From assembly GCA_039707465.1 (NCBI GenBank), contig CM077647.1:171736163-171800162 (forward strand): 64,000 bases of DNA, written 5' to 3'. Below the pieces are notes generated by a model, which saw only the letters and a list, made by a program, of their open reading frames with translations, did not search any database and was not told the DNA's origin. The stretch comes from Rhabdophis nuchalis. Its lineage: Eukaryota; Chordata; Lepidosauria; Squamata; Natricidae. A program made the translations under genes and the position numbers. Within the stretch, counting starts at the first letter, position 1, and every line of letters begins with the position of its first letter. Shown one piece after another: positions 1 to 9,206 of this stretch.

Positions 1-399
1 AGCTAGGAAAGGGGCTTCAAAGATCCACCCAACTCTCAAGACTTTGATTATGTTAATCTCTGCAAATACAACTGCTACATTTGAAATCAAGTAAGTTGAA
101 GAACTTGCATTAAACTGGTAGATATTAAATGAAAGCTGAGATCCATATAGTTCCTCTGCATCAATACCAACTAGCATCAGTCTCTTAATTGTACCAAGAA
201 GAATCCTTCTTGGGCAAAAATCTTCAGGTGAAGCATGCTACAGTCAACCATCATTGCTTGAATCTTTAATATTGATTTTCTTTATATTAATTACTTGTGT
301 TGAAGAACACAAATTAATTGATGTAAATTAAATAAGGAGAGGAGAAAATATCTAGCGAGTAATGCTGAGAAGCTCTTTCCTGGATTTTCCTAAAGGAAT
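1..399. other. Spacer, no gene recognised
   Basis: AT-rich single-copy-looking sequence upstream of the first J remnant. I see no exon, RSS or recognisable repeat in it. Confidence 0.5.
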
Positions 400-427
400 A
401 TTTTGCAGTACTATTTATTTTCCGGTG

Positions 428-475
428 ACTACAAAGTGACCTTTGGAAATAGGATGAGCATAAAAGTCAATCCAG
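428..475 (+). pseudogene. TRAJ: J01, degenerate TRA joining segment
   Basis: The reading frame gives DYKVTFGNRMSIKVNP, followed by a GTACAT donor in the same phase (one base after the Pro codon) as the other J exons here. The G-x-G-T turn is replaced by G-N-R-M, so the beta-bulge that packs the J strand is lost. A poor RSS can be placed at nonamer 400-408 (ATTTTGCAG), 12-bp spacer and heptamer 421-427 (TCCGGTG, keeping only the coding-side GTG). I read it as an old decayed J at the 5' edge of the cluster. A chance match is possible but unlikely, because the Phe, the Pro and the splice phase all line up. Confidence 0.55.
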
Positions 476-649
476 GTACATGAGAATGGAGCAAACAGGT
501 CGTGAAATGCAAGCATATTTGCAAAGAAATTGCAGTTTAGAAGAGTTTTATCATGCGACTCATGGATGTTGATTAAGATGGATATGATGACAAGAATCTT
601 GCATTGTTGCTGGGTTTTGTTTGTTTTTGTAAAGGGGCGTATTCTTGTG

Positions 650-707
650 GGTTACAATGTGGACAAGATCTACTTTGGATCTGGAACAAAACTCATTGTC
701 AGAGCAG
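650..707 (+). CDS. TRAJ: J02, TRA joining segment
   Basis: Encodes GYNVDKIYFGSGTKLIVRA and one extra base before a GTAGGA donor. A joining segment supplies the last part of CDR3 and framework strand G of the receptor alpha chain after RAG joins it to a TRAV. The RSS is nonamer 622-630 (TGTTTTTGT), a 12-bp spacer and heptamer 643-649 (TCTTGTG). The heptamer keeps the GTG beside the coding end but is weak elsewhere. The usual terminal Pro is Ala, and the 3' half differs from the main RLVVMP family. Probably usable at low frequency. Confidence 0.8.
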
Positions 708-1069
708 GTAGGAACCTGGAAGGCATTGCATATATATTGAGTGTAGGGATGTTTGTAAATTTCCAATGTTAGTCCAATTATTTGACCATGTCTGATTTAG
801 AAAACATTCAGATTTGTGTATTTCCACTATTGGCATGTACAGAGCATCTCAGTGATCGGACAATATTGGGACCCAGTGCTTACAAGTTTTATGCAACATA
901 GAGTTCAATTTTGGAATTCACTAGAATGAGATGTGGTGACGGCTACCACTTGTCTAGCTTCCCAAAAGGGGTTGGACCAATGTGAAGTCATGGGATCATT
1001 GACCGTTAGGCTTGAGGGCAGTGTGATGCCTCTGAAGAACATCTCCTTAGAAGACTAGGCATAGACATA
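708..1069. other. Spacer
   Basis: Mostly unique-looking sequence between J02 and the first CR1 piece. No J motif, RSS or recognised repeat. Confidence 0.4.
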
Positions 1070-1205
1070 GAAAAACAGAATTGGAAGAGTCCTTGAAGGT
1101 CTTCTAGTTCAACCCCATGCAGGGGACTCTATAATTTCCAGACATGATTCTGTCCACTCGCTTCTTAAAAGCTTCCAGTGATGGAGCCCTCACAACTTCT
1201 TCTTA
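1070..1205 (-). mobile_element. CR1-type LINE 3' fragment
   Basis: Reads like the first part of the antisense CR1 copies elsewhere in the window (the block with GGTCTTCTAGT, CAACCCC and CTTCCAGTGATGGAG). Diverged and short; probably the same insertion as 1730-2355, split by a pyrimidine-rich stretch. Confidence 0.6.
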
Positions 1206-1319
1206 ACAAGCATTATTTTGTCTTATCCAATATCAATTCCTCTTACCATCAACCCACAACCACTATCATTTGCTCTTCTGTTTTCCATACCCCATATTAT
1301 GCCCTATTCCACTGCCACT

Positions 1320-1515
1320 CTGCCTCCTCTCCCTCTCTCCTCCCTACCTCCTCTCTTCCATCTACCATCCTTCTCTTCTCTACTTCCCCTTCCTCCCTCC
1401 TTCTCCTCTCTCCTCTTTTCACTCCTTCTCTCTCTCCTACTCTTTTCCTCCCTCCTACTTCCCTCTCTCCTATCCTCTCCCTCCCTCCTTTCCTCTCCCT
1501 TTCTCCCTTCCTCTC
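1320..1515 (+). repeat. Pyrimidine-rich (CTCC/TCTC)n tract
   Basis: Nearly pure C/T on the + strand. The long Ser/Pro/Leu frames across it are low-complexity artefacts. Confidence 0.85.
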
Positions 1516-1729
1516 TCGCCGCTTAGCTTACATGGTGTATTTCCGCATCTGAGCAAACTCCATTTAATATTGATAGTATTAGGAATTACATTCCATTAAG
1601 CATCTTTCATATTAATGAGTCTACATACATCCTCATTTTAAAAGTATACGTATACAACAATTCCATTATTATTCCCCCCTCCAAGCACAGTTTTTGCCAA
1701 AGTGTGGGCTGCGTTCAAGTTTCCAGTTA

Positions 1730-2355
1730 TCCACATAATAATATCACAACTTCTGGAGGCAAGCAATCCTGTTGGTTAATTGTTCTCACCGTTAGCAAAT
1801 TTCTCCTTAGTTCTAGGCTGCTTCTCTCCTTTGTTAGCTTCCATCCGTGGCTTCTTGTCCTGCCTTATGTTGCTTTAGAAAACAAGTTGATCCCTTCAAC
1901 TTTATGGTAGCTCCTCAAATATTGGAAGACTGCTATCACATCTCCCCTAGTCCTTCTTTTCATTAGACTAGACATACCCAATTCCTGCAGCAATCCTTCA
2001 TAAGTGCTAGCTTCCTGCCCCCTTATAATCCTTGTTGGTCTTCTTTGTACTCTTTCCAATGTCTCAACATCTTATTTTATATTGTGGTGACCAAAATTGG
2101 ATGCAGTATTCCAAGGATGTTTTATGAAGCCTTTGTCAAGCAGTACTAATACTTCCAAGTGACCTGGTTTTATTCCTCTATTAATACAGTTTAGGATTGC
2201 AGTGGCTTTTTTGGCTGTCGCTGCACACTGTTGGGACACTAGTGGACTTCCTGAGACCATTGGTGGCCTTTTCTGAGGACAGATTATAGGATTAGGCAGT
2301 CCGAGCTCCAGTTCAGTAGTACATCGCATGTATGCTTCTGTTCTTAACTTCATGA
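1730..2355 (-). mobile_element. CR1-type LINE, 3' part of ORF2, decayed
   Basis: On the minus strand a frame reads MERVQRRPTRIIRGQEA and then continues into [20 protein letters not shown], the C-terminal region of CR1-clade reverse-transcriptase proteins. Several frame breaks; the copy is older than the CR1 copies at 19.7, 28.6 and 53.8 kb. Confidence 0.8.
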
Positions 2356-2540
2356 GATCTTGATATATCTTCTTTGTGTATAAACTTGGTAAACTGCCCC
2401 TTGGTCATTTCTCTTGAGTTCTTACTTCGGAGAGCAAGGAAAAGATCTGCAAGCAGTTCAAAAGACCTACCAATGTAGATGTGATAGCCACATTAGGGGT
2501 TTACTTAAAATTAGAATAATTGTTAGTACTTTTGGATTTT
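2356..2540. other. Spacer
   Basis: Short stretch between the CR1 copy and the microsatellite. No J or repeat recognised. Confidence 0.4.
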
Positions 2541-2544
2541 TGTT

Positions 2545-3057
2545 TATCTTCTTTCTTTTCTTTTCTTCCTTGTTTTCTTCTTTCCTTCCTTGCTTCCTTG
2601 CTTCCTTCCTTCCTTCCTCATTTCCTCCTTTCTCTCTCTATATTTCTCATTCTTTTGCTCTCTTTCTTTCTTTTCTTCTCTCTGTTCTTTCTCTCGCTCT
2701 CTTTCATTTTTCTTTCTTTCTCTCTTTCCTCTTTCTTTCTTTCTTTCTTTCTTTCTTTCCTTCCCTCCCTCCATCCCTCCCTCCCACTTTCATTCTTTCT
2801 TACCTTTTTTCTTTCTTTTTTTTGTTTTTTTTGTTTTCTTTCCATCCTTCCTTCCTCATTTCCTCCTTTCTCTGTCTTTCCTCTTTATTTCATTCTTTTG
2901 TTCTTTGTCCCTCTGTCTTTCTTTTCCTCTTTGTTCTTTCTCTCTCTTTTTTCCCACTTTCTTTCTTTCTTTCTTTCTCTGTCTTTCCTCTTTCTTTCTG
3001 TCTTTTTTCTTTTTTTCCTTCCTTCCTTCCTTCCTTTCTTCCCACCCTACCTCCCTC

Positions 3058-3111
<54 letters not shown>

Positions 3112-3215
3112 GTCTTTTTTCTTTCCTTCCCTCCCTCTTTCATTCTTTCTTTCTTTCTTCTTTTTTTGTTTTTGTTTTCTTTCTTCCCTTCCTTTCTTTT
3201 ATCCTAGTTCCAGTT
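2545..3215 (+). repeat. Long (TTTC/CCTT)n microsatellite
   Basis: About 670 bp of C/T-only sequence with TTTC, TTCC and TTTT sub-blocks. It gives long but meaningless Phe/Ser/Leu frames on + and Lys/Arg/Glu frames on minus. Confidence 0.95.
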
Positions 3216-3379
3216 ATTTTTTAACTTCTTTTAGTATTCAATAGGTACAGATGTCCAAATGAAGTTTCTGATCTCCAAGAAGTGAGTCTTGGGCATTTCA
3301 ATCCTAAAGTTTAGAGGTTTAGTTATGCTTGCTGATAGAAATAGGAAGTCGTGTTTTTGTCAAGGCAGAAAGCACTGTG

Positions 3380-3437
3380 CATATCAATTTCAATAAGGTC
3401 ATCTTTGGAAGAGGGACTAGGCTGGTTGTCCTGCCAA
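3380..3437 (+). CDS. TRAJ: J03, TRA joining segment
   Basis: Encodes HINFNKVIFGRGTRLVVLP with a GTAAGT donor. The RSS is textbook: nonamer 3352-3360 (TGTTTTTGT), 12-bp spacer, heptamer 3373-3379 (CACTGTG). The upstream block with CCTAAAG and TTTAG, then GATAGAAATAGGAAG, is the flank shared by the main J family of the cluster. It has the FGRGT variant, which is also seen in J07, J26, J42 and J47. No defect seen. Confidence 0.93.
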
Positions 3438-3519
3438 GTAAGTTTTATCTTTTTACTCTATACAGGAAGGTCTTTTAAAATAATAATTGCTGCAGAGAAA
3501 ATATCCTTCTATCTGTTTC

Positions 3520-3626
3520 TTTCCATTCTTTCCCTCCCTCCCTCCTACCTACTCTCTCTCTCACTCTCTCTCTCACTCTCTCTCTCACTCTCTTTCTTTT
3601 CTTTCTTTCTTTCTATCTTTCTTTGA
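3520..3626 (+). repeat. (CCTC)(TCTC)(TTTC)n microsatellite
   Basis: Pyrimidine-only stretch in the J03-J04 interval. Confidence 0.9.
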
Positions 3627-3773
3627 TAGATACAGATGTCCAAATTAAGCTTCCAAAGTCTAAGAACTGAGTCTTTAGTCTTAAAGTCTAGAGATGTAGC
3701 TTTTCTAAAGGAAGTTATGCTGGCTGATAGAAGTAGGGAGTCATGTTTTTTTGCTAAGGCAGAAAACACTCTG

Positions 3774-3834
3774 TCTAACAATGCAAATTCTAAGATTTTC
3801 TTTGCAAGTGGAACTATACTGGTCGTCATGCCAA
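3774..3834 (+). pseudogene. TRAJ: J04, probably non-functional joining segment
   Basis: Encodes SNNANSKIFFASGTILVVMP with a GTAAGC donor. Two defects are visible. The first Gly of FGxG is Ala, and the heptamer at 3767-3773 is CACTCTG, so the conserved GTG touching the coding end is CTG. The nonamer region 3746-3754 also carries an extra T run. The flank otherwise matches the main family, so this is a duplicate that has decayed. The open frame and donor survive. Confidence 0.8.
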
Positions 3835-3885
3835 GTAAGCCACCCTGGACCATTGTAGTCAGCACAGTCTAGAGTGTGTAGAGAT

Positions 3886-4012
3886 TCTCAGCCATCCAGG
3901 TCATGGTTGTCCCAAAAGTGCTTTTTCAGGAGGCAACTGCATTTTTTGGTCTTGTTTCTTCTCTTTTGAAGACATTTCACTTCTCATCCAAGAAGCTTCT
4001 TCAAGTCTGACA
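3886..4012 (+). repeat. Foldback repeat family, half element
   Basis: Carries the recurring words GAGATTCTCAG, CCATCCAGGTCATG, GGTTGTCCCAAA, GTGCTTTTTC and CATCCAAGAAGCTTCTTC. The same family appears near 13.9, 16.8, 39.1, 42.2, 42.4, 47.9, 48.2 and 61.5 kb, often as a full palindrome. Confidence 0.75.
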
Positions 4013-4080
4013 GGAGAGAGTCCCTTCCTTGCTGGTCCCATCCCAAATTTATATACATCCTCAGTGATTATCTAAAGTAA

Positions 4081-4165
4081 CATCTCCCTCCCTCCCTCCC
4101 TCCCTCCCTCCCTTCCTTCCTTCCTTCCTTCCTTCCTTCCTTCCTTCTTTCTCTTTTTTTCTTTC
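4081..4165 (+). repeat. (CCCT)n(CCTT)n microsatellite
   Basis: Tandem CCCT followed by CCTT units, then TTTCTTTT. Confidence 0.95.
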
Positions 4166-4282
4166 TTCTCATTAATTTCTAACATATATTCACTTATTCT
4201 GTTGTAACTAGTCTGTTTCTGCTGGATAGCTTCCATAACCACTTCAATAACTATGAATGAGTCATTAGCCATCTCAGGGGGG

Positions 4283-4840
4283 GAAGTTAGAATAGAATAG
4301 AATAGAATAGAATAGAATAGAATAGAATAGAATAGAATAGAATAGAATTCTTTATTGGCCAAGTGTGATTGGACATATAAGGAATTTGTCTGTGGTGCAT
4401 ACGCTCTCAGTGTACATAAGGGGAATAAAATAGAATCATCAAGAATAAAAAGATACAACACTTAGCGATAGTCAAGGTTACTAATAAGCTGTTACATCAT
4501 ACTGGGAAACAAATAACAATATAAATTGAAAAATACAAGCAACGTGGTTATAATCATGTGGGGAGAGATAGATACTATAGTCATAAATGAAATAGATACT
4601 ATAATACATAATATGATACATAAGATAATATGATACAATATGACACAATATACATGTATGTATGTATGTATGTATGTATGTATGTATATATGTATGTAGG
4701 TAGGTAGGTAGGTAGGTAGGTAGGTATAGGTATATACAGAATGTGTGAGAGAGAGATTCTATAGTCATAAAAGCTACTATAATAAGTGGTGAGAGATAGA
4801 TACAATGACAATAAAGATTATTATTATTATTATTATAGAT
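4283..4840 (-). mobile_element. AATAG-tailed LINE 3' end with internal microsatellites
   Basis: Starts with an (AATAG)n array (4291-4347) and continues with TTCTTTATTGGCCAAG, ACATATAAGGAATTTGTC and GCATACGCTCTCAG. The same sequence recurs at 40735-41320. The array-first layout indicates an antisense LINE whose 3' tail seeded the pentanucleotide repeat. It also holds (TATG)n near 4655, (GTAG)n near 4695 and (ATT)n near 4819. It looks like the L3/CR1-type family of snakes; that family assignment is from memory. Confidence 0.65.
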
Positions 4841-5154
4841 AATAGAAAAAGTCTTTTTCTGAACAGGCCAGTTGGATGGATGGCCCTGTAAGTCAGTCTT
4901 TGAAATGTCTGAAAACAGTCTGCAAATTAATTGATGGAAAGGCCAGAATGGATTCACATCTCCGAAGAAGATATTAGACCACAAAGAAAGAGATTTTATA
5001 CCCACAGCTGTCAAATGTGTTCCTTCAGATTCCAAGTAGTTAAAGTGTTTGGTATTTTAATCCTAAAGTCTAGAGGTTTCGTTTGTCAAAAGGAAATTCT
5101 GACTGCTTCCTACAAATAGGAAGGCATGTTTTTGTTAAAGCAGAAAGCACTGTG

Positions 5155-5215
5155 CATAATACTGGATTCGAAAAGGTGTTCTTTGGAAGTGGGACCAGGC
5201 TGGTTGTCATGCCAA
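5155..5215 (+). CDS. TRAJ: J05, TRA joining segment
   Basis: Encodes HNTGFEKVFFGSGTRLVVMP. RSS: nonamer 5127-5135 (TGTTTTTGT), 12-bp spacer, heptamer 5148-5154 (CACTGTG). The donor is GTACGT, not GTAAGT; J07 shares this variant and it should still be used. The KVFFGSGT core is shared with J14, J28 and J33. A CR1 fragment begins about 60 bp downstream in the J intron. Confidence 0.93.
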
Positions 5216-5274
5216 GTACGTTTTTTATTCTTTATTTCTACTGTAGTAGTCAGTGCAAGAGGGTTGGCTCATAT

Positions 5275-5513
5275 TGGGTGGAAACTAATCAAGGAGAGAA
5301 GCAACTTAGAACTAAGGAGAAATTTCCTGACAGAACAATTAACCTCTGGAACAGCTTGCCTCCAGAAGTTGTGAATGCCCCAACCCTGGAAGTCTTTAAA
5401 AAGATGTTAGATAGCCATTTGTCTGAAATGGTATAAGGTTCCTGCCCACGCAGGGGGTTGGACTAGAAGACCTACAAGGTCCCTTCCAACTCTGCTATTG
5501 TATTGTATTGTCT
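5275..5513 (+). mobile_element. CR1-type LINE 3' end, sense
   Basis: The frame runs through GWKLI.., NLELRRNF and [17 protein letters not shown], then the 3' UTR words GGTTGGACTAGAAGACC, and ends in a short (TATTG)n tail. Strongly 5'-truncated. Confidence 0.88.
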
Positions 5514-5733
5514 GTTATGGTCCAGTTCTACAATTATCCTACAGGTCTCCTGGTGTATCCTCTGGGCCAGGCCCACCTAAAGTAGAAAGACCTTCATGTG
5601 GTTAAGGTCAATGGCGGCTCTAGATTTTGAAACAAACCTGTCAACCCATTTGCTGCTCAGGCTGGTAGACTAAGTAGCGAACAGTGTGGAGATAACTGTA
5701 GGTAGAGATATTGCAAAGGGTTGAACCAATGTG

Positions 5734-5799
5734 TTTAATATGGAGGAGGAAGCAGCAAACTCACTTTTGGTGCTGGGACAAAACTGAATGTTATACCAA
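5734..5799 (+). CDS. TRAJ: J06, TRA joining segment (FGAGT type)
   Basis: The open part from 5739 encodes YGGGSSKLTFGAGTKLNVIP with a GTGAGT donor. It is unlike its neighbours and resembles the YGGS..LTFG type known from mammalian TRAJ. RSS: heptamer 5727-5733 (CAATGTG, coding-side GTG intact), 12-bp spacer, divergent nonamer 5706-5714 (AGATATTGC). A TAA at 5736-5738 lies in the trimmable 5' end. Its only close relative here is J21, about 15.8 kb downstream, which shares intron, flank and donor, so the two are copies of one cassette. Confidence 0.82.
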
Positions 5800-5829
5800 G
5801 TGAGTGATATTATGTTGATTCATTTTTAA

Positions 5830-6410
5830 AGTAATTCAAGCTCTTTCTCTCTCTTTCTTTTCTTTTGTTTCTTTCTTTTCTTTCTTTCTCTCTCTTTTTC
5901 TCTCTCCCTCTCTTTTCCTTCCTTTCTTTCTTTCTCTCTCTCATTTTCTTTCTTTCATTTTCCTTTTTTCTTCCTTTTTTCTCTTTTATTTCATCCTTTC
6001 TTTCTCTTTTTCTTTTTTCTGTCATCTTTCTTTCCTTTTTCCTTTTGTTCTTTCTTTCTTTATCTCTGTCACTTTATTTTGTTTCCTTCCTTCTTTCCTT
6101 TTTCTCTCTTTCTTTCTCTTTCATCTTCCTTTCTTTCTCTTTGTCTTTTATTTCATCCTTTCTTTCTCTTCCTTTTTCTTTTTTCCTGTCAGCTTTCTTT
6201 CCTTTGTCCTTTCATTCATTCTTTTATTATCTCTCTCTTTTGTTTCCTTTCTTTCTTCTTTCCTTTCTATCTTTCTTTCCTTTCTTTTTCTATCTCCTTT
6301 CTTTATTCTTTCTTTTTCTTTTCTCTCCCTCTTTCTCTCCTCCCTTTATTTTCTGTTTCTTTATTCTTTTTCCCTTCCCTTTTCCCGATTCCCCTTTCCT
6401 TTTCCCTTCT
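5830..6410 (+). repeat. Pyrimidine-rich (TTTC)n tract
   Basis: About 580 bp of imperfect TTTC/TTCC/TCTC in the J06 intron, matching the tract after J21 (21655-21970). Confidence 0.93.
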
Positions 6411-6965
6411 TTTTATTTATTTTATTTTATTTTATTTTTCATACTTATATCCCGCACCAATCTCCCACAAAGGGACCCGGGGCGGCACACAGGAGGATTA
6501 AAAACAGCTACAAATATACAAAATACTATAAATTATCCTAAAACAACATTAAACTCAAAACCCTATGCTAAAACATAATTAAAATCCCACTGATTAAAAC
6601 TTTGGCAATCTAAAACTCAGTCGGTATAGGGTGGTTCACGCTAGGCCGGCTTGGTGGGAAAAGTGTGTTTTCAAGCACTGGCGGAAAAGGCGGAGGTCCG
6701 AGGTAACGCGGAGTTCGGGGGTCGTTCCAGAGGGTTGAGCCCACCACAGAGAAGGCCCTTCCCCTGGGCATCACCAACCGGCATTGCCCAGCCGACAGCA
6801 CCCGGAGAAGACCCTCTCTATGGGAGCGGATCGGTCGAAGGGATATATGGGGCAGTAGACGGTCTCGCAGATAACTAGGCCCTGTGCCATGGAGCACTTT
6901 AAAGATGGTAATCAGCACCTTGAAACGCACCCGAAAGGTCACAGGTAGCCAGTGCATCTTGCGCA
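6411..6965 (-). mobile_element. L2-like LINE 3' fragment, antisense
   Basis: The minus-strand frame reads MHWLPVTFRVRFKVLITIFK, then HGTGPSYLRDRLLP and RAFSVVGSTLWND. This is the C-terminal LHWLPV/RAFSV..LWN region of L2/CR1-group LINE proteins. The antisense 3' end lies in the TTTAT-rich stretch at 6411-6440. Confidence 0.8.
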
Positions 6966-7647
6966 GGAGACAAGGTTAATTCCTTGATTAAAGCAAGTCA
7001 ACTCTGAAATGAATGTTACAATTACTTTTTTGCACTGTAAGAGAAGTACTCCAATGGCACCTTTTCCACTTGACAAATGTTATCGAATGGCATAAGCTTT
7101 CGCAGACTGAAAATCTCTCTTTCTTAAATTATTCTCCATTATTGGGAAATGGGCCCTTTGGGAAAAGCTGCCCAGTCTCCTTCAAAAGAGGGACAACTCA
7201 GGCAGTGATTCTGGATATATGAAAGCCTCTCTTTAGCCCATTTGTGATATAGCACAACACTGAAGTTAACTTTTAAATGTGTTGGCATCAAACAGCCCTC
7301 AGGAACATTTGGCAATCTTGGAATAATTGAATGATGATGGACTGTAATCTAACAAAAATGTGTATTATTGTTAGAAATACATGAGTTGATTGAATAGGGC
7401 GGTATATAAATCAAAATAATAAATAAATAAATAAATGTAATAATTATGGTTGATTTCATTAGTTCTATTTGTATTAGAATGTGTGACACCCAGGGGTAAG
7501 TAACACTGTTCACACATTGATTTGAGATATTAAAAAAAAAAAAAGATTTGACAATCCTGCCATAGCAACTGTTACATTTTAATCCTAAAGTCTAGTGATT
7601 TAGCTTTTCAAAAGGAAACTATAGATGCTGATGCAAACGGTAAGGCA
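6966..7647. other. Spacer with J14-like upstream flank
   Basis: From about 7100 to 7220 the sequence (GGGCCCTTTGGGAAAAGC, AGAGGGACAACTCAGGCAG) parallels 15990-16075, so the flanks of J07 and J14 are related by duplication. Also holds an L2-like tail with AAATA units (about 7395-7440) and an A-run near 7533. No gene. Confidence 0.6.
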
Positions 7648-7675
7648 TGTTTTTGTCAAGACAGAAAGCACTGTG

Positions 7676-7736
7676 TCTAACAGTGGATATGACAAGGTTT
7701 TCTTTGGAAGGGGGACCAGACTGATCGTCCTTCCAA
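7676..7736 (+). CDS. TRAJ: J07, TRA joining segment
   Basis: Encodes SNSGYDKVFFGRGTRLIVLP. RSS: nonamer 7648-7656 (TGTTTTTGT), 12-bp spacer, heptamer 7669-7675 (CACTGTG). Donor GTACGT, as in J05. Arg in the variable position of FGxG. All expected signals are present. Confidence 0.93.
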
Positions 7737-7892
7737 GTACGTTTTAGCCCTTTATCTTGTCCTTCTGGTTGGTACAAGAAGTTCCTTTGTAATAATAATT
7801 GCTCTAAAGAAAATCTGAAACTCCTTCTGTTTCTTTATATTTTTTTGTACTTTTAGATTTTTTTTCTTTCTTTCCTTTCCCTTGTCTTAGTT

Positions 7893-8830
7893 CTACTTAT
7901 GGAATAACAGAGCCGGAAGGGACCTTGGAGGTCTTCTAGTCCAACCCTCTGCTTAGGCAGGAAACCCTACACCAGAAAAATGGTTATCTAATATCTTCTT
8001 TAAAACTTCCAGTGTTGCAGAATTCACAACTTCTGGAGGCAAGTTGTTAATTGTTCTGTCAGAAAATTTATCCTTAGTTCTGAGTTGCTTCTCTCCTTGA
8101 TTAGTTTCCACCCGTTGCTTATAGTCCTGACCTTGGGTGCTTTGGAGAATACTTTGACTCCCTCTTCTTTGTGGCAACCCCTGAGATATTGGAAGACTGC
8201 TATCATGTCTCCCCTGGTCCTTCTTTTCATTAAACTAGACATACCCAGTTCCTGCAACTGTTCTTCATTTGTTTTAGTGTCCAGTCCTCTAATCATCTTT
8301 GTTGCTCTTCTCTGTACTCTTTCTAGAGTCTCCATATCATTTTAACATTGTGGTGACCAAAACTGGATACAATATTCCAAGTGTGGCCTTACCAAGGCAT
8401 TATAAAGTGGTATTAACACTTCTCATGATCTTGAGTCTAGCCCTCTGTCTAGAACTGTGTTGGCTTTTTTGGCAGTTGCTGCACACTGTTGGCTCGTATT
8501 TAAATGATTGTCCACTAGGACTCCAAGATCCCTCTCACAGTTGCTACTATTGAGCAAGGTACCACCTACACTTTACCTGTGCATTTTGATTTTATTTGGC
8601 TAAATGTAGAACCTTACTTTTTTCACCACTGAATTTCAGTTTCATTGTGTTAGATATCACCCAATGTTCAAATCTGTCAAGATCCTTCTGTATCTTAAGC
8701 CTATCTTCTGGAGTGTTGGCTATTCCTGCCAGTTTGGTGTCATCTGCAAATTTGATGAGTTCCCCATTTATCCCCTCACCCAAGTCATTGATGAAGTTGT
8801 TGAAGAGTACTGGGCTAGTTAGTTTTTGCC
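7893..8830 (-). mobile_element. CR1-type LINE, about 0.9 kb of ORF2 3' end, antisense
   Basis: Minus-strand frames include [35 protein letters not shown] and, further 5' in the element, [19 protein letters not shown]. The FADD box belongs to the reverse-transcriptase catalytic core (the FADD motif), so this copy reaches into the RT domain. Indels break it into several frames; it is dead. Confidence 0.88.
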
Positions 8831-9107
8831 TTCTTTTAAAAAATGCATTCCAGTAAATTTAGAAAACCTTTCCTGAACAAATTGGATAGCTCAAAAAGAA
8901 CCTGGAAATCCTCTAAATGTTGAGGCAGAAAATGGCAGAGAATGGAATCACACCTCCAAAGAAGAAACTAGATCCCAATGATGTCCAAATGAAGTTTCTG
9001 ATCTCCAAGAACTGGGCCTTTAATGCTTTTATCCTAAACTTGAAAAATTCAGATATTCTAAAAAAAAAAGTATAAAAAGTCACGATTACTGAAAGAGATA
9101 CAAATCA
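8831..9107. other. Spacer, J-family upstream flank
   Basis: Contains the recurring pre-J words GGCAGAAAATGGCAGAG, CTCCAAAGAAGAAACTAG and AAATGAAGTTTCTGATCTCCA seen before J03, J19, J24 and J26. Confidence 0.6.
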
Positions 9108-9135
9108 TGTTTTTGCTAAGGCAGAAAGCACTGTG

Positions 9136-9196
9136 TATGATAGCATCAACGATAAGGTCATCTTCGGAAGTGGGACTAGGCTGGCCATAACACCAA
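9136..9196 (+). CDS. TRAJ: J08, TRA joining segment
   Basis: Encodes YDSINDKVIFGSGTRLAITP, with the Phe codon written TTC, not TTT as in most others. RSS: nonamer 9108-9116 (TGTTTTTGC), 12-bp spacer, heptamer 9129-9135 (CACTGTG). Donor GTAAGT. The 3' end LAITP is unusual against the LVVMP norm. Intact; the intron is entered at once by a CR1 copy that was itself hit by a 1.1-kb hAT element. Confidence 0.93.
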
Positions 9197-9206
9197 GTAA
9201 GTTATT

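Noticed and set aside
2414..3244. 276-residue open frame on + (and Lys/Arg/Glu frames on minus)
   Set aside because: Lies wholly in a TTTC/TTCC microsatellite and gives only Phe/Ser/Leu; low-complexity artefact. The same holds for the long frames at 5865-6578, 9393-9880, 12625-13206 and 26051-26326.
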